Source of the DNA: Mycolicibacterium chubuense NBB4
GTDB lineage: Bacteria > Actinomycetota > Actinomycetes > Mycobacteriales > Mycobacteriaceae
NCBI RefSeq assembly: GCF_000266905.1
Contig: NC_018027.1
Location: forward strand, 2,790,001 to 2,854,000
Length of the DNA stretch: 64,000 bases
Direction: 5' to 3'
Of this stretch, positions 45,500 to 55,988 are shown one piece after another. How positions within the stretch are numbered: the stretch's first letter is position 1; each line of letters starts with the position of its first letter. Position numbers and translations under genes: made by a program. Below the pieces are notes generated by a model. The model ran no database searches. It had not been told where the DNA came from and saw nothing but the letters and a program-made list of their open reading frames with translations.

Positions 45500-45994
45500 A
45501 TGCTCGACCAGACACCTGTCCAGATCGCCTGGGTGACCCGCGACCTCGCGACCACCGAAGCCGTCCTCACCTCGTTGACGGGCGCCAAGAAATGGGTGCG
45601 GATGCCCGGTGTGCACTTCGGGCCTGACACATGTTCCTACCGTGGGGAACCCGCCGACTTCGTCGCCGACATCTCGCTGAGCTACGCCGGGGACACCCAG
45701 CTCGAGCTGATCGCGCCGGTGTCGGGCCCGAGCATCTACACCGAGTACCTCGACCGCTGCGGACCCGGACTGCACCACCTCTGCATGGAGGCCGCCGACA
45801 CCGACCGCCTCGACGCGGCACTGCGCGACGCCGAACGCGCCGGTGCGCCGGTCGTCATGGCCGGCACGATGCCGGGCGGCATGCGGTTCGCCTACGTGTC
45901 CGCCCAGGCCTCCGGTGTGCCGTTCATCGAATTCGCTTACGTACCACCAGAAATCCGTGCCTTTTTCGACTATGTCAAACAGGAGCAGAAGTGA
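45500..45994 (+). CDS. VOC/glyoxalase superfamily protein
   Basis: A 164-aa vicinal-oxygen-chelate fold protein. It has the two-module pattern PVQIAWVTRDLATTEAVL and LHHLCMEAADTDRLDAALRD, with QLELIAPVSGPSIYTEYL and VPFIEFAYVPPE. Possible metal ligands are the His and Glu in this pattern. It overlaps the following flavoprotein start by GTGA, so the two form a coupled operon. With the KstR site upstream it may act on a steroid or ring-cleavage intermediate (inference). Confidence 0.82.
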   Translation: MLDQTPVQIAWVTRDLATTEAVLTSLTGAKKWVRMPGVHFGPDTCSYRGEPADFVADISLSYAGDTQLELIAPVSGPSIYTEYLDRCGPGLHHLCMEAADTDRLDAALRDAERAGAPVVMAGTMPGGMRFAYVSAQASGVPFIEFAYVPPEIRAFFDYVKQEQK

Positions 45995-47571
45995 GCATGC
46001 AGAACATCCCGGACACCGTGCCCGCCGGTGACGTCACCTCCTGGTCCGACGACGCCGACGTCGTCGTCCTCGGGTTCGGCATCGCCGGCGGATGCGCGGC
46101 CGTCAGTGCGGCCGCGGCCGGCGCCCGGGTGTTGGTGCTCGAGAAAGCCGCGGCCGCAGGCGGCACCACGTCGATGGCCGGCGGACACTTCTACCTCGGC
46201 GGCGGGACCGCCGTGCAGCAGGCGACCGGGCATGACGATTCGCCGGAGGAGATGTACAAGTACCTGGTCTCGCAGTCGCGCGATCCGGAACTGGACAAGA
46301 TCCGGGCCTACTGCGACGGCAGCGTCGAACACTTCAACTGGCTCGAAGGTCTTGGCTTCCAGTTCGAGCGCAGCTTCTATCCGGGCAAGGTCGTCGTCCC
46401 GCCGGGCACCGAGGGGCTCTCCTACACCGGCAACGAGAAGGTGTGGCCGTTCTGCGACCAAGCCAGGCCTGCGCCGCGCGGTCACTCCGTGCCGGTGCCG
46501 GGCGAACTGGGCGGCGCGGCGATGGTGATCGACTTGTTGCTCAAACGCGCCGCCGACCTCGGCGTGCAGTTCCGCTACGAAACAGGCGCGACCGCCCTCG
46601 TTCTGGACGAGGACGGCGCCGTCGTCGGCGTGCGGTGGAAGCACTTCGGCGAGACCGGCGCCGTGAAGGCCGAAGCCGTCATCATCGCCGCCGGCGGGTT
46701 CGCGATGAACCCCGAGATGGTCGCCGAGTACACCCCGGCGCTCGGAGCGGAGCGCAAGACCAAGCACCACGGTACGGTGGCGCCCTACATCCTGGGCAAC
46801 CCGAACGACGACGGGCTCGCTATCGGGCTCGGTGTCTCCGCAGGCGGTGTCGCGACGAACATGGATCAGCTGTTCATCACCGCCGCGGCCTATCCGCCGG
46901 AGATCCTGCTCACCGGCGTGATCGTCAACTCCGACGGCAAGCGGTTCGTCGCCGAGGACTCCTACCACGCCCGCACGTCGGCGTTCGTGCTCGAGCAGCC
47001 CGACCAAGTCGCGTACCTGATCGTCGACGAGGCGCACATGAAGATGCCCGAGATGCCGCTGATCAAGTTCATCGACGGCTGGGAGACGGTCGCGGAGATG
47101 GAAGAGGCGCTGGGCATCCCGGCCGGGAACCTGGCGGCGACCCTGGAGCGCTACAACGCCAACGCCGCCAACGGGGAGGATCCGGACTTCCACAAGCAGC
47201 CGGAATACGTTGCGGCACAGGACCACGGGCCGTGGGCGGCGTTCGACCTGTCGCTGGGGCGCGCGATGTACTCGGGGTTCACGATGGGCGGGTTGAAGGT
47301 GTCGATCGACGGCGAGGTGCTGCGCGAGGACGGCAGCACGGTCCCCGGGCTCTACGCGGCCGGCGCCTGCGCATCGAACATCGCCCAGGACGGCAAGGGC
47401 TACGCCAGCGGCACGCAGCTCGGTGAAGGCTCGTTCTTCGGGCGGCGGGCGGGAGAGCACGCAGCGAGGCGGGCGGGAGAGCACGCAGCGCGACGGGCCG
47501 GAGAGCACGCAGCGCGACGGGCCGGAGAGCACGCCGCGGGGCGGGCGGGCGAGCACGCCTCAACGAAATAG
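45991..47571 (+). CDS. FAD-binding dehydrogenase, KstD/fumarate reductase-like (Rv1817-like)
   Basis: A 526-aa flavoprotein. The FAD fold is VVVLGFGIAGGCAAVSAAAAGARVLVLEKA with GGTTSMAGG. The C-terminal FAD-site strand is VPGLYAAGACASNIAQDGKGYASGTQLGEGSFFGRRAG. It resembles 3-ketosteroid delta1-dehydrogenase and fumarate reductase flavoproteins and lies where Rv1817 would be. After the natural end there are five 8-residue repeats (RRAGEHAA) from a 24-bp tandem DNA repeat. GTG 45991 has AGGAG five bases upstream and overlaps the VOC stop; ATG 45997 is an alternative. Confidence 0.87.
   Translation: MSMQNIPDTVPAGDVTSWSDDADVVVLGFGIAGGCAAVSAAAAGARVLVLEKAAAAGGTTSMAGGHFYLGGGTAVQQATGHDDSPEEMYKYLVSQSRDPELDKIRAYCDGSVEHFNWLEGLGFQFERSFYPGKVVVPPGTEGLSYTGNEKVWPFCDQARPAPRGHSVPVPGELGGAAMVIDLLLKRAADLGVQFRYETGATALVLDEDGAVVGVRWKHFGETGAVKAEAVIIAAGGFAMNPEMVAEYTPALGAERKTKHHGTVAPYILGNPNDDGLAIGLGVSAGGVATNMDQLFITAAAYPPEILLTGVIVNSDGKRFVAEDSYHARTSAFVLEQPDQVAYLIVDEAHMKMPEMPLIKFIDGWETVAEMEEALGIPAGNLAATLERYNANAANGEDPDFHKQPEYVAAQDHGPWAAFDLSLGRAMYSGFTMGGLKVSIDGEVLREDGSTVPGLYAAGACASNIAQDGKGYASGTQLGEGSFFGRRAGEHAARRAGEHAARRAGEHAARRAGEHAAGRAGEHASTK
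47443..47559 (+). repeat. 24-bp tandem repeat, 4.9 copies, coding RRAGEHAA
   Basis: Units start at 47443, 47467, 47491, 47515 and 47539 (the last is 21 bases). Units 1 and 2 differ at one base and units 3 and 4 differ at one base. All are in frame at the flavoprotein C-terminus. The unit length keeps the reading frame when copy number changes. Confidence 0.9.
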
Positions 47572-47613
47572 GTTGTGCGGCAGCCGGAACCGCCGGGCGC
47601 CTCGTTGACGGCG

Positions 47614-47628
47614 CCGAATTGTCGGACC
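47614..47628 (+). repeat. CGAATTG-TCGGACCC, left flank of DUF222-HNH unit
   Basis: This 15-mer precedes the HNH gene by about 20 bases. A near-copy with two extra bases and one change (CGAATTGAGTCAGACCC) lies at 48972-48988 across the gene's stop. It may be a flanking repeat of the unit, or a conserved leader and a chance match. Confidence 0.4.
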
Positions 47629-47647
47629 CTTCTGTGATGATGGTGGC

Positions 47648-48979
47648 ATGTCCTCGCCTGCACCGTCTTTGGCCGCTTCGCGGCGTGCCGATGAGCGGTT
47701 GGCGGTGTTGTTCGAGGAGTTGGCCGAGCTGACCGGCCAGCGCAACGCGATCGACGGCCGCATCGTCGAGATCGTCGCCGAAGTCGACCGCGACCGGCTG
47801 TGGGCGGCCGCGGGAGCGCGGTCGGTGGCGTCGCTGGTGGCGTGGAAGGCCGGGGTGACCCCGGCACGCGCGGAGACCATCGCCACCCTCGCCCACCGGC
47901 TCGAGGGGTTCCCGCTGTGCCACCAAGGCTTGCGCGAGGGCCGACTCTCCCTCGATCAAGTCGGCACCATCGCCGAGCGGGCCGCCGACGGCTCCGACGA
48001 GCACTACGCCGAGCTGGCCGCCTCGGCCACGGTGACCCAGCTGCGGTTCGCCCTCAAACTCGCCCCCAAACCGAAACCCGAACCCCGGCCCGAACCCGAG
48101 GTCGAGCCGGAGCCCGACCACACACCGGAGCCCGCGCCGGCGCCGGAGCCCTCGATCAGCAAGACCACCGACGGCCAGAGCACCACCTGGCGGATCACCC
48201 TGCCCGCACTGGAGGCCGCCAAGTTCGACGCCGCGCTGGCCTCCCACCAGGACGCGCTGATCACCGACTGGAAACGCGACCACGACACCGAGCCGGGCGA
48301 CGGCTCAGGCCAGCACGGCTCGGGGCAACCCGGCTCGGGGCAGCGGCCGCCGATGCCCACCACCGCCGACGCGTTCCTGGCCCTGGTCGAAGCGAGCTGG
48401 GACGCCGAGGCCAGCCGCCGCCCGCACGGGCAGCACACCACCGTGGTCGCGCACCTCGACCTCGACAAGCCGGTCGCCGCCCTGCACCTGGGTCCGCTGC
48501 TCTCCGACGCCGACCGCCGATACCTGACCTGCGACGCCACCTGCGAGGTCTGGTTCGAACGCCACGGCCAAACCCTGGGCGCGGGCCGCACCACCCGCAC
48601 CGTCAGCCGGCGGCTGCGCCGCGCCCTCGAACACCGCGACCGCACCTGCGCCGTCCCCGGCTGCGGGGCCACCCGCGGGCTGCACGCCCACCACATCCGG
48701 CACTGGGAAGACGGCGGCCCCACCGACCTGAACAACCTCGTCCTGCTCTGCCCCTACCACCACCGGGCCCACCACCGCGGCCTGATCACCATCACCGGAC
48801 CCGCCGACCAGCTCGTCGTCACCGACGGCGCCGGCCGGGCCCTGAGCAGCGCATCGCTGGCCCGCCCCCCGACCACACCGCCACCCGCGGTGGCACCCTA
48901 CAAAGGCCCCACCGGCGAACGCGCCGACTGGTGGTGGTACGAACCCTTCCAACCCCAACCACCACCAAGCGCGAATTGA
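47648..48979 (+). CDS. DUF222-HNH endonuclease family protein (13E12-type)
   Basis: A 443-aa protein of the family that forms the REP13E12 repeats in M. tuberculosis. Residues about 10-280 are the helical DUF222 domain (FEELAELTGQRNAIDGRIVEIV, SVASLVAWKAGVTPARAETI). A low-complexity Pro/Glu stretch (PKPKPEPRPEPEVEPEP) sits near 140. The C-terminal HNH nuclease has CAVPGCGATRGLHAHHIRHWEDGGPTDLNNLVLLCPYHHRAHH. It probably cuts DNA and is thought to be part of a spreading repeat family. ATG 47648 is used. It has no counterpart at this site in M. tuberculosis as remembered. Confidence 0.9.
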   Translation: MSSPAPSLAASRRADERLAVLFEELAELTGQRNAIDGRIVEIVAEVDRDRLWAAAGARSVASLVAWKAGVTPARAETIATLAHRLEGFPLCHQGLREGRLSLDQVGTIAERAADGSDEHYAELAASATVTQLRFALKLAPKPKPEPRPEPEVEPEPDHTPEPAPAPEPSISKTTDGQSTTWRITLPALEAAKFDAALASHQDALITDWKRDHDTEPGDGSGQHGSGQPGSGQRPPMPTTADAFLALVEASWDAEASRRPHGQHTTVVAHLDLDKPVAALHLGPLLSDADRRYLTCDATCEVWFERHGQTLGAGRTTRTVSRRLRRALEHRDRTCAVPGCGATRGLHAHHIRHWEDGGPTDLNNLVLLCPYHHRAHHRGLITITGPADQLVVTDGAGRALSSASLARPPTTPPPAVAPYKGPTGERADWWWYEPFQPQPPPSAN

Positions 48980-48988
48980 GTCAGACCC
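48972..48988 (+). repeat. CGAATTGAGTCAGACCC, right flank near-copy
   Basis: This overlaps the HNH stop codon (TGA 48977-48979) and the stop of the convergent ABC gene. It shares CGAATTG and TCnGACCC with 47614-47628 and may mark the other end of the unit. Confidence 0.35.
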
Positions 48989-50894
48989 GCGCGGGTTCGC
49001 CCCCGATCACGCCGTGCTCCCACGCGCCGCCCCCGAGCAGCTTCAGCTCCCGGGTGTGGTGGCGCTCGAGGCTGCTGCGGTGGCTGACGCTCACCAGGAT
49101 GGTGTCCGGCAGCTCGGTGCGGACGAGGTCGTACATCGTGAGCTCCAGGCCTTCGTCGAGTGCCGAGGTCGACTCGTCGAGGAACACCGCCTTCGGTCGG
49201 GTCAGCAGGATGCGGGCGAACGCGATCCGCTGCTGCTCGCCGGGGGAGAGCACCTTGGCCCAGTCCTGCACCTCGTCGAGCCGGTCGACCAGGTGCGGCA
49301 GCGCGACCTTCGACAGCGCCGCGCGCAGCCGGTCGTCACTGATGTCGCCGGTCTTGTTCGGATAGGACACCACGGCGCGCAGGTCGCCCAGCGGCACATA
49401 CGGCAGCTGAGACAAGAACATCGTCTCGTTCTCGTCGATGGGATAGGTCAGCCGGCCGGACGTGAACGGCCACAACTGCGCGAGGCTGCGCAGCAGCGTG
49501 GTCTTGCCGGTGCCGGACTCCCCGGTGATCATCAGGCATTCGCCCGGCTCCAGGCGCAGATTCACCGGGTCGACCAGGCGGGTGCCGTCCGGCGTGCGGA
49601 CCTCGACGTTCTCGAGCGTCACGTTCTGGCCCGTGCAGCCCGCGACGTCCAGTTCGGGCAGCGCGCGGCCCTCCTCGTCGGCCGTCACCAGACCGTCGAG
49701 GCGGATGATCGCGGCCCGGTAGCCGGCGAAGAGGTCATAGGCGTTGCGGAAGAACGACAGTCCGTCCTGGATCGCGCCGAACGCCGACGCCGACTGGTTG
49801 AGCGCCCCGAGCGGGATCTCGCCGTCGGCGAAGCGCGGGAACTGCACGATGTAGGGCAGCGGCACGATGATCTGGCCCATCGACCAGTTCCAGCCGTTGA
49901 ACCGCAGCGACCGGTTGACGTACCGCCGGTAGTTGGAGATCACCGGGGCGAACAGCCGGCGCAGTCCGGTGCGCTCGGCGATCTCGCCGCGGTAGAACGC
50001 GACGGCCTCGGAGGCGTCCCGCAGGCGCACCAGCGCGTAACGGAAAGCGGCGTTGTACTTCTCGTTGAGGAACGACAGGCCGATGATCGGGCGGCCGATC
50101 CAGAACGCGATGATCGAGGCGAAGACGACGTAGACGATGCCGATCCAGAAGATCGCGCGCGGAAGCTCGATGCCGAACAGCGTCAGCGGTCCGGACAGGT
50201 TCCACAGGATCGCGGTGAACGAGATCATCGACGTCACCGCCGAGATCGCGCCGAACAGCAGGTGATTTCCCGACGCGTAGTACGGCAGGTTCGGCTGCGG
50301 ACCGTTGCCCGCGGTGAAGATGTCGATGTCGGACTGGATTCTCTGGTCGGGGTTGTCGATCGTGTCGTCGATGAAGCGGGACCGGTAGTAGGCCTTGCCG
50401 TCGAGCCAGTCCCCGGTCATCCGGTCGGTCAGCCACGCCCGCCACCGGAGGCAGAACCGCTGGAACAGATACATGTCGAGCAGCAGCCGGGCGATGAAGA
50501 TGACCGCCAGGATGCTGAAAACCCCGATGGAGAGCCAGAATCCACGGATGCCGGACTGTCTGACCTCCTCGTTGCCCGAGGTCAGGCCGGATGCCACCAC
50601 CTGGAAGCTGGTCAGCATGTCGTTGCTCTGGTAGCTCAGCAGCACGCTGATGCGCACGCCGACGATCACCATGGCCAGGATGACGGCCAGATACAGCCAC
50701 ACCTTGACGCTGTCCCGGCCGGTGAAGTAGGCGCCGCTGATGCGCCAGAACTGCTTGCCCCACGTGGTGAAACGCCCGAGCAGCACGAGGACGACGAGTG
50801 TGCACACCGCTGCGATGGCCCAGCCTTTGGCGATCCAGATCAGCGATGCGCCCAGTTCGCTGCCCCAGTCGAGCGTCGGGGTGAACATTTCCAT
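48981..50894 (-). CDS. BacA/SbmA-type ABC transporter (Rv1819c-like), copy 1
   Basis: A 637-aa fused membrane-ATPase exporter or importer of the SbmA/BacA/ABCD family. Several N-terminal membrane helices ([43 protein letters not shown]) precede the ATPase with Walker [12 protein letters not shown], signature LSPGEQQR and Walker [14 protein letters not shown]. Rv1819c carries vitamin B12 and hydrophilic peptides such as bleomycin. ATG 50894 is used; ATG 50888 is close by. The next upstream gene is a paralogue on the same strand, about 46 bases away. Confidence 0.9.
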   Translation of the reverse strand: MEMFTPTLDWGSELGASLIWIAKGWAIAAVCTLVVLVLLGRFTTWGKQFWRISGAYFTGRDSVKVWLYLAVILAMVIVGVRISVLLSYQSNDMLTSFQVVASGLTSGNEEVRQSGIRGFWLSIGVFSILAVIFIARLLLDMYLFQRFCLRWRAWLTDRMTGDWLDGKAYYRSRFIDDTIDNPDQRIQSDIDIFTAGNGPQPNLPYYASGNHLLFGAISAVTSMISFTAILWNLSGPLTLFGIELPRAIFWIGIVYVVFASIIAFWIGRPIIGLSFLNEKYNAAFRYALVRLRDASEAVAFYRGEIAERTGLRRLFAPVISNYRRYVNRSLRFNGWNWSMGQIIVPLPYIVQFPRFADGEIPLGALNQSASAFGAIQDGLSFFRNAYDLFAGYRAAIIRLDGLVTADEEGRALPELDVAGCTGQNVTLENVEVRTPDGTRLVDPVNLRLEPGECLMITGESGTGKTTLLRSLAQLWPFTSGRLTYPIDENETMFLSQLPYVPLGDLRAVVSYPNKTGDISDDRLRAALSKVALPHLVDRLDEVQDWAKVLSPGEQQRIAFARILLTRPKAVFLDESTSALDEGLELTMYDLVRTELPDTILVSVSHRSSLERHHTRELKLLGGGAWEHGVIGGEPARV

Positions 50895-50940
50895 GCGGGC
50901 AAGGTACCGCGGCAACCCGTGAACAGCGTGCCGGAGGCAC

Positions 50941-52851
50941 TCAACCCGACGGTGCGAGTCGTTCCAGCCGCCAGGCGCCGTCGCCGACGAGCTCGAGGCG
51001 GCTGTCGTGGAACGGATGGACCGTGCTGCGGTGGCTCACGCTGACGACGATGGTGTCCGGCAGCTCGGTGCGCAGCAGCCGGTAGAGCATCTGCTCGAGG
51101 CCCTCGTCCATCGCCGAGGTCGATTCGTCGAGGAACACCGCGGTGGGCCGGCTCAGCAGCACGCGGGCGAACGCGATGCGCTGCTGTTCGCCGACCGAGA
51201 GCACCTTGGCCCAGTCCTGGGTGTCGTTGAGCCGGATCATCAGATGCGACAGCGCGACGTCCAGCAGCGCCTTCTGGATCGCCTTGTCGTCGACCGCGCC
51301 GGGAGCCAGGGGATAGGCGGCGACGGTGCGCAGGTCGCCGACCGGCAGGTAGGGCAGCTGCGGCACGAACATCACCTCGTCGCGCCCCAGGGGCAGGCGC
51401 ACCTCGCCGGACGCGAACGGCCACAGTCCGGCCAGACTCTGCAGCAGCACCGACTTGCCGATGCCCGACGGTCCGCAGATGACCAGCGCCTCGCCCGGCT
51501 CCACCTGCAGGTCGAGGGTGCGGATCAACGGCGTGCCGTCGGGTCGGCGCACCTCGACACCGTTGACCTCCAGCGCGCCCTCCGGCGACTCCTCCGTCCG
51601 GAGCGTGGTGAAAGCGCCGGCGCGCGAGTTCTGCTCGGCCAGCCCGTCGAGCCGGATGATCGCCGCACGGTAACTGGCGAACTGGTCGTAGGCGTTGCGG
51701 AAGAACGACAGCGAATCATGGATTGCGACAAAGGCGTTCGACGACTGCCACACCCCGCCGAAGGAGATCCGCTGGGCGAACAGGCCCTGGGCCTGCACCA
51801 GCCACGGCAACGGGTTGATCGTCTGGGTCATCGACACGTTCCAGCCGAAGAACAGCATCATGCGGTGCAGCCAGTGCAGGTAGTTGTCCATCACCGCGTC
51901 CAGCCGGTTGCGCAGCACCGAGCGCTCGGCGGTCTCGCCCCGGTAGAGACCGATCGCGGCCCCGGCGTCGCGCACCTTGACCAGGGCGTAGCGGAACCCC
52001 GCATTGCGCAGCTCGTTGAGGTAACTGAGCCGGATCAGGGGCCGGCCGATCACGAATGCGACGATCGTCGCCACCAGCACGTAGACCAGGACGATCCAGA
52101 ACAGCGCCCGTTCGAGGGTCAGGCCGCCGATCGTCACCGGCTCCGAGAGGCGCCACAGGATCGCGCCGAACGAGAACACCGACAGCACCGCTTCCACCGC
52201 GCCGAACAGCAGGGTGTTGCCGGAGTTGTAGATCGGGTTGTTCGGATCGCCTCCGACGCCGGTGGTGAAGACGTCGACGTCCTGCTGGATGCGCTGGTCG
52301 GGATTGTCGATCGGCCGGCTGGAGAACTGCGCGCGGAAGTAGGCGAGCTCGTCGAGCCAGCCGTCGATGAAGCGGTGGCTCAACCAGATCCGCCACCGCA
52401 TGATGAACCGCTGGGTGAGGTACATGTCGAGCAGCACCCGCACGATCGAGCAGCCGGCGAGCACCGCGAACACCAGCATCGCCGCCCAGAACCCGGCGAT
52501 GCCGCTCGCCCGGGTCGCCTCGGCGTCGGTGGTGCCGCCCTGGAAGGTGATCTGCAGTGCGGTGAAGAGGTCGTTGACGTAGTAGGTCAACAGCACGTTG
52601 ATGCGCACCGCGATGATCACCGACAGCAGCAGCACCGCGGCCAGGATCCACACCGGCACGCTCTGCCTGCCGGTGAAGTACGCCCCGGAGATGCGCCGGA
52701 ATTGGCGGCCCCACTCGGTGAACCGCCCGATCACGGTGAGGATCAGCAGCAGGCAGATCGCCGTGAGCACGAAGGTCAGCGCCACCCACACCGCCGAGTT
52801 CAGCCACTCGCGGCTCCAGTCCAGCGCCGGCTGGAACGTCTGGGTGTTCAT
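50941..52851 (-). CDS. BacA/SbmA-type ABC transporter (Rv1819c-like), copy 2
   Basis: A 636-aa paralogue of the next gene with the same layout. Membrane part: [23 protein letters not shown] and [22 protein letters not shown], with shared [15 protein letters not shown] and SFFRNAYD. Walker A is [11 protein letters not shown], signature LSVGEQQR, Walker [14 protein letters not shown]. Copies differ throughout, so the duplication is not recent. M. tuberculosis has one gene here. Substrate specialisation is possible. ATG 52851 is divergent from secA2 with about 130 bases between. Confidence 0.9.
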   Translation of the reverse strand: MNTQTFQPALDWSREWLNSAVWVALTFVLTAICLLLILTVIGRFTEWGRQFRRISGAYFTGRQSVPVWILAAVLLLSVIIAVRINVLLTYYVNDLFTALQITFQGGTTDAEATRASGIAGFWAAMLVFAVLAGCSIVRVLLDMYLTQRFIMRWRIWLSHRFIDGWLDELAYFRAQFSSRPIDNPDQRIQQDVDVFTTGVGGDPNNPIYNSGNTLLFGAVEAVLSVFSFGAILWRLSEPVTIGGLTLERALFWIVLVYVLVATIVAFVIGRPLIRLSYLNELRNAGFRYALVKVRDAGAAIGLYRGETAERSVLRNRLDAVMDNYLHWLHRMMLFFGWNVSMTQTINPLPWLVQAQGLFAQRISFGGVWQSSNAFVAIHDSLSFFRNAYDQFASYRAAIIRLDGLAEQNSRAGAFTTLRTEESPEGALEVNGVEVRRPDGTPLIRTLDLQVEPGEALVICGPSGIGKSVLLQSLAGLWPFASGEVRLPLGRDEVMFVPQLPYLPVGDLRTVAAYPLAPGAVDDKAIQKALLDVALSHLMIRLNDTQDWAKVLSVGEQQRIAFARVLLSRPTAVFLDESTSAMDEGLEQMLYRLLRTELPDTIVVSVSHRSTVHPFHDSRLELVGDGAWRLERLAPSG

Positions 52852-52981
52852 GACGCGTGACCTCCCCTACCGCGCAAGCCGCCCTGCGGCGAAGTTACTC
52901 CAGACGGGCGGGGCCGATGCGAAGGCCCGCGGCGCGGAATGGGCGAAAGTACTGCGCAGCATGGCCGCGTACCGTGATCGT

Positions 52982-55360
52982 GTGGCACGCACCTCTTCGA
53001 AGACGCCTACCAAGTCACCCAAGTCGCCCCAGGCCAAGAGCGGGCGGCTGTCGAATCGCTTCTGGAAGCTGCTCGGCGCGAGCACCGACAAGGACCAAAG
53101 CCGCTCGATGGAGCAGGTGGGCAGGTCGGCCGACTTCGACGACAAGGCGGCCGAGCTCGACGACGAGAAACTCCGCAAGGCCGCCACGCTGCTGGAGCTC
53201 GAAGACCTGGCCGACGCCGCCGACATCCCCCAGTTCCTCGCGATCGCGCGCGAGGCCTCCGAGCGCACCACCGGGCTGCGCCCCTTCGATGTTCAGCTGC
53301 TGGGTGCGCTGCGCATGCTGGCCGGCGACGTCGTCGAGATGGCCACCGGCGAAGGCAAGACCCTCTCCGGCGCGATCGCGGCCGCCGGTTACGCGCTGGC
53401 CGGTCGCAACGTCCACGTGATCACGATCAACGACTACCTGGCCCGCCGCGACGCCGAGTGGATGGGCCCGCTGATCGAGGCGATGGGGCTGACGGTCGGC
53501 TGGATCACCGCCGAGTCGACGGCCGCGCAGCGCCGCGAGGCGTATCAGTGCGACGTGACCTATGCGTCGGTCAACGAGATCGGGTTCGACGTGCTGCGCG
53601 ACCAGCTGGTGACCGACGTCGAGGATCTGGTGTCGCCCAACCCCGACGTCGCATTGATCGACGAGGCCGACTCGGTGCTCGTCGACGAGGCGCTGGTACC
53701 GCTGGTGCTCGCGGGCACCAGCCACCGCGAGACCCCGCGGGTCGAGCTGATCCGGCTGGTCGGAGAGCTCGTCGACGGCAAGGATTACGAGACCGACGCC
53801 GAGGGTCGCAACGTCCACCTGACCGAGGCGGGCGCCCAGAAGGTCGAAGCCAAGCTCGGCGGCATCGACCTGTACTCCGAGGAGCACGTCGCCACGACCC
53901 TCACCGAGGTCAACGTCGCACTGCACGCGCACGTGCTGCTGCAGCGCGACGTGCACTACATCGTGCGCGACGACGCGGTGCACCTGATCAACGCCTCCCG
54001 CGGCCGCATCGCGACGCTGCAGCGCTGGCCCGACGGCCTGCAGGCCGCCGTCGAGGCCAAGGAGGGCATCGAGACCACCGAGACCGGCGAGGTGCTCGAC
54101 ACCATCACCGTGCAGGCCCTCATCGACCGGTACCCGCGGGTGTGCGGCATGACCGGTACCGCGCTGGCCGCCGGTGAACAGCTGCGCCAGTTCTACAAGC
54201 TCGGCGTCTCACCGATCCCGCCCAACACCCCGAACATCCGTGAAGACGAGGCCGACCGCGTCTACGTCACCGACGCCGCCAAGTACGAGGCGGTCATCGC
54301 CCACATCGCCGAGGTGCACGAGACGGGCCAGCCGGTGCTCGTGGGCACCCGCGACGTGGCCGAGTCCGAGGATCTGCACCGGCGCCTGGTCAAGGCCGGC
54401 GTGTCCGCGGTCGTGCTCAACGCCAAGAACGACGCCGAGGAGGCCGCCGTCATCGCGGAAGCCGGCAAGCTCGGCGCGGTGACGGTGTCCACCCAGATGG
54501 CGGGCCGCGGCACGGACATCCGGCTGGGTGGCTCCGATGTGGGCGAGCACGACGCCGAGAAGACGCGGGTGGCCGAACTCGGCGGCCTGCACGTCATCGG
54601 CACCGGACGCCACCACACCGAGCGGCTGGACAACCAGCTGAGGGGTCGTGCCGGACGCCAGGGCGACCCCGGCTCGACGGTGTTCTTCTCCAGCTGGGAA
54701 GACGAGGTGGTCGTCGCCCACCTGGACGCGGGCAAGCTGCCTCTGGACTGCGACGAGAACGGCCGGGTGCGCAGCCCGAAGGCCGCCACCCTGCTCGAAC
54801 ACGCCCAGCGCGTCGCCGAGGGCCGGCTGCTCGACGTGCACGCCAACACCTGGCGCTACAACCAGCTCATCGCCCAGCAGCGGGCGATCCTGGTCGAGCG
54901 CCGGGACACCCTGTTGCGCACCACCACCGCCCGCGACGAGCTGGCGCAGTTGTCCCCGGACCGGTATGCGGAGCTGGTCGAGCAACTCGGCCCCGACGCC
55001 GAGGAGAAGCTGGAGAAGATCTGCCGGCTGATCATGCTCTACCACCTCGACCGTGGCTGGGCCGAGCACCTGGCCTACCTCGCCGACATCCGCGAGAGCA
55101 TCCATCTGCGTGCGCTGGGCAGGCAGAACCCCCTCGACGAGTTCCACCGGCTGGCCGTCGACGCGTTCGCCTCGCTGGCCGCGGACGCGATCGAGGCCGC
55201 GCAGCAGACGTTCGACACCGCACCCTCGATCGAGGACGAACCCGGGGTGGACCTCTCCAAGCTCGCGCGGCCCACGTCGACGTGGACGTACATGGTCCAC
55301 GACAACCCGCTCAACGACGACACCCTCGCGGCGCTGAGCCTTCCGGGAGTGTTCCGCTAG
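52982..55360 (+). CDS. secA2: SecA2 accessory preprotein translocase ATPase
   Basis: A 792-aa SecA2. It lacks the C-terminal zinc-binding tail of SecA1. Walker A is MATGEGKTL, the DEAD-type Walker B is ALIDEADSV, followed by the second nucleotide fold ([34 protein letters not shown]) and helical scaffold ([34 protein letters not shown]). It exports a small set of proteins in mycobacteria, including some without signal peptides. The N-terminal extension before [15 protein letters not shown] is variable; GTG 52982 is the likely start, ATG 52961 an alternative. It starts the conserved cluster that runs to gcvP. Confidence 0.96.
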   Translation: MARTSSKTPTKSPKSPQAKSGRLSNRFWKLLGASTDKDQSRSMEQVGRSADFDDKAAELDDEKLRKAATLLELEDLADAADIPQFLAIAREASERTTGLRPFDVQLLGALRMLAGDVVEMATGEGKTLSGAIAAAGYALAGRNVHVITINDYLARRDAEWMGPLIEAMGLTVGWITAESTAAQRREAYQCDVTYASVNEIGFDVLRDQLVTDVEDLVSPNPDVALIDEADSVLVDEALVPLVLAGTSHRETPRVELIRLVGELVDGKDYETDAEGRNVHLTEAGAQKVEAKLGGIDLYSEEHVATTLTEVNVALHAHVLLQRDVHYIVRDDAVHLINASRGRIATLQRWPDGLQAAVEAKEGIETTETGEVLDTITVQALIDRYPRVCGMTGTALAAGEQLRQFYKLGVSPIPPNTPNIREDEADRVYVTDAAKYEAVIAHIAEVHETGQPVLVGTRDVAESEDLHRRLVKAGVSAVVLNAKNDAEEAAVIAEAGKLGAVTVSTQMAGRGTDIRLGGSDVGEHDAEKTRVAELGGLHVIGTGRHHTERLDNQLRGRAGRQGDPGSTVFFSSWEDEVVVAHLDAGKLPLDCDENGRVRSPKAATLLEHAQRVAEGRLLDVHANTWRYNQLIAQQRAILVERRDTLLRTTTARDELAQLSPDRYAELVEQLGPDAEEKLEKICRLIMLYHLDRGWAEHLAYLADIRESIHLRALGRQNPLDEFHRLAVDAFASLAADAIEAAQQTFDTAPSIEDEPGVDLSKLARPTSTWTYMVHDNPLNDDTLAALSLPGVFR

Positions 55361-55370
55361 GTTCTAAGCC

Positions 55371-55988
55371 ATGGCCCGCGGGTTGAAACAAGGGCAGGCC
55401 GGCCCGCCGCGCGACCGAGTGCTGACCGTGCCGAACGCGCTGTCGGTGATCCGCCTGGTGCTGGTGCCGGTGTTCCTGTACCTGCTGCTGGTCGCCGACC
55501 GCAACGGCTGGGCGGTCGGCGTGCTGATGTTCAGCGGTGCGTCCGACTGGGCCGACGGCAAGATCGCACGGCTGTTCGACAACCAGTCCTCCCGGCTCGG
55601 CGAACTGCTCGATCCGCTCGTCGACCGCATCTACATGGTGGTCGTCCCGGTCGCGATGGCCGTCGCCGGCGTCATCCCGTGGTGGCTGGTCGTGGTACTG
55701 CTGGGCCGCGACGCAACGCTGGCCGCGACGCTGCCGCTGCTGCGCAGCCGTGGTTTGGCCGCGCTGCCCGTCACCTACCTCGGCAAGGCCGCCACCTTCG
55801 CGCTGATGTCCGGTCTGCCGCTGGTGTTGCTCGGGCAGTACGACGCGCTGTGGAGCCGGGTGGTACTGGCCTGCGGCTGGGGCTTTCTTCTCTGGGGCCT
55901 GGCGATGTATCTGTGGTCGGGTGTGCTCTACCTGGTCCAGGTCGTCATGGTGATGCGCGCGATGCCGCGGAAGGCGATCGGGACATGA
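55371..55988 (+). CDS. pgsA2: CDP-alcohol phosphatidyltransferase PgsA2
   Basis: A 205-aa membrane enzyme with several hydrophobic helices. The family motif DxxDGxxARxxxxxxxxGxxxDxxxD is met by [29 protein letters not shown]. The position after secA2 matches Rv1822. It joins a CDP-activated lipid with an alcohol; the exact product is not determined. ATG 55371 starts 10 bases after secA2. Its stop overlaps the DUF881 start (ATGA). Confidence 0.93.
   Translation: MARGLKQGQAGPPRDRVLTVPNALSVIRLVLVPVFLYLLLVADRNGWAVGVLMFSGASDWADGKIARLFDNQSSRLGELLDPLVDRIYMVVVPVAMAVAGVIPWWLVVVLLGRDATLAATLPLLRSRGLAALPVTYLGKAATFALMSGLPLVLLGQYDALWSRVVLACGWGFLLWGLAMYLWSGVLYLVQVVMVMRAMPRKAIGT

Noticed and set aside
47443..47559. 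CRISPR-like array at the 24-bp repeats
   Set aside because: There are no spacers; the units abut and are in a coding frame.
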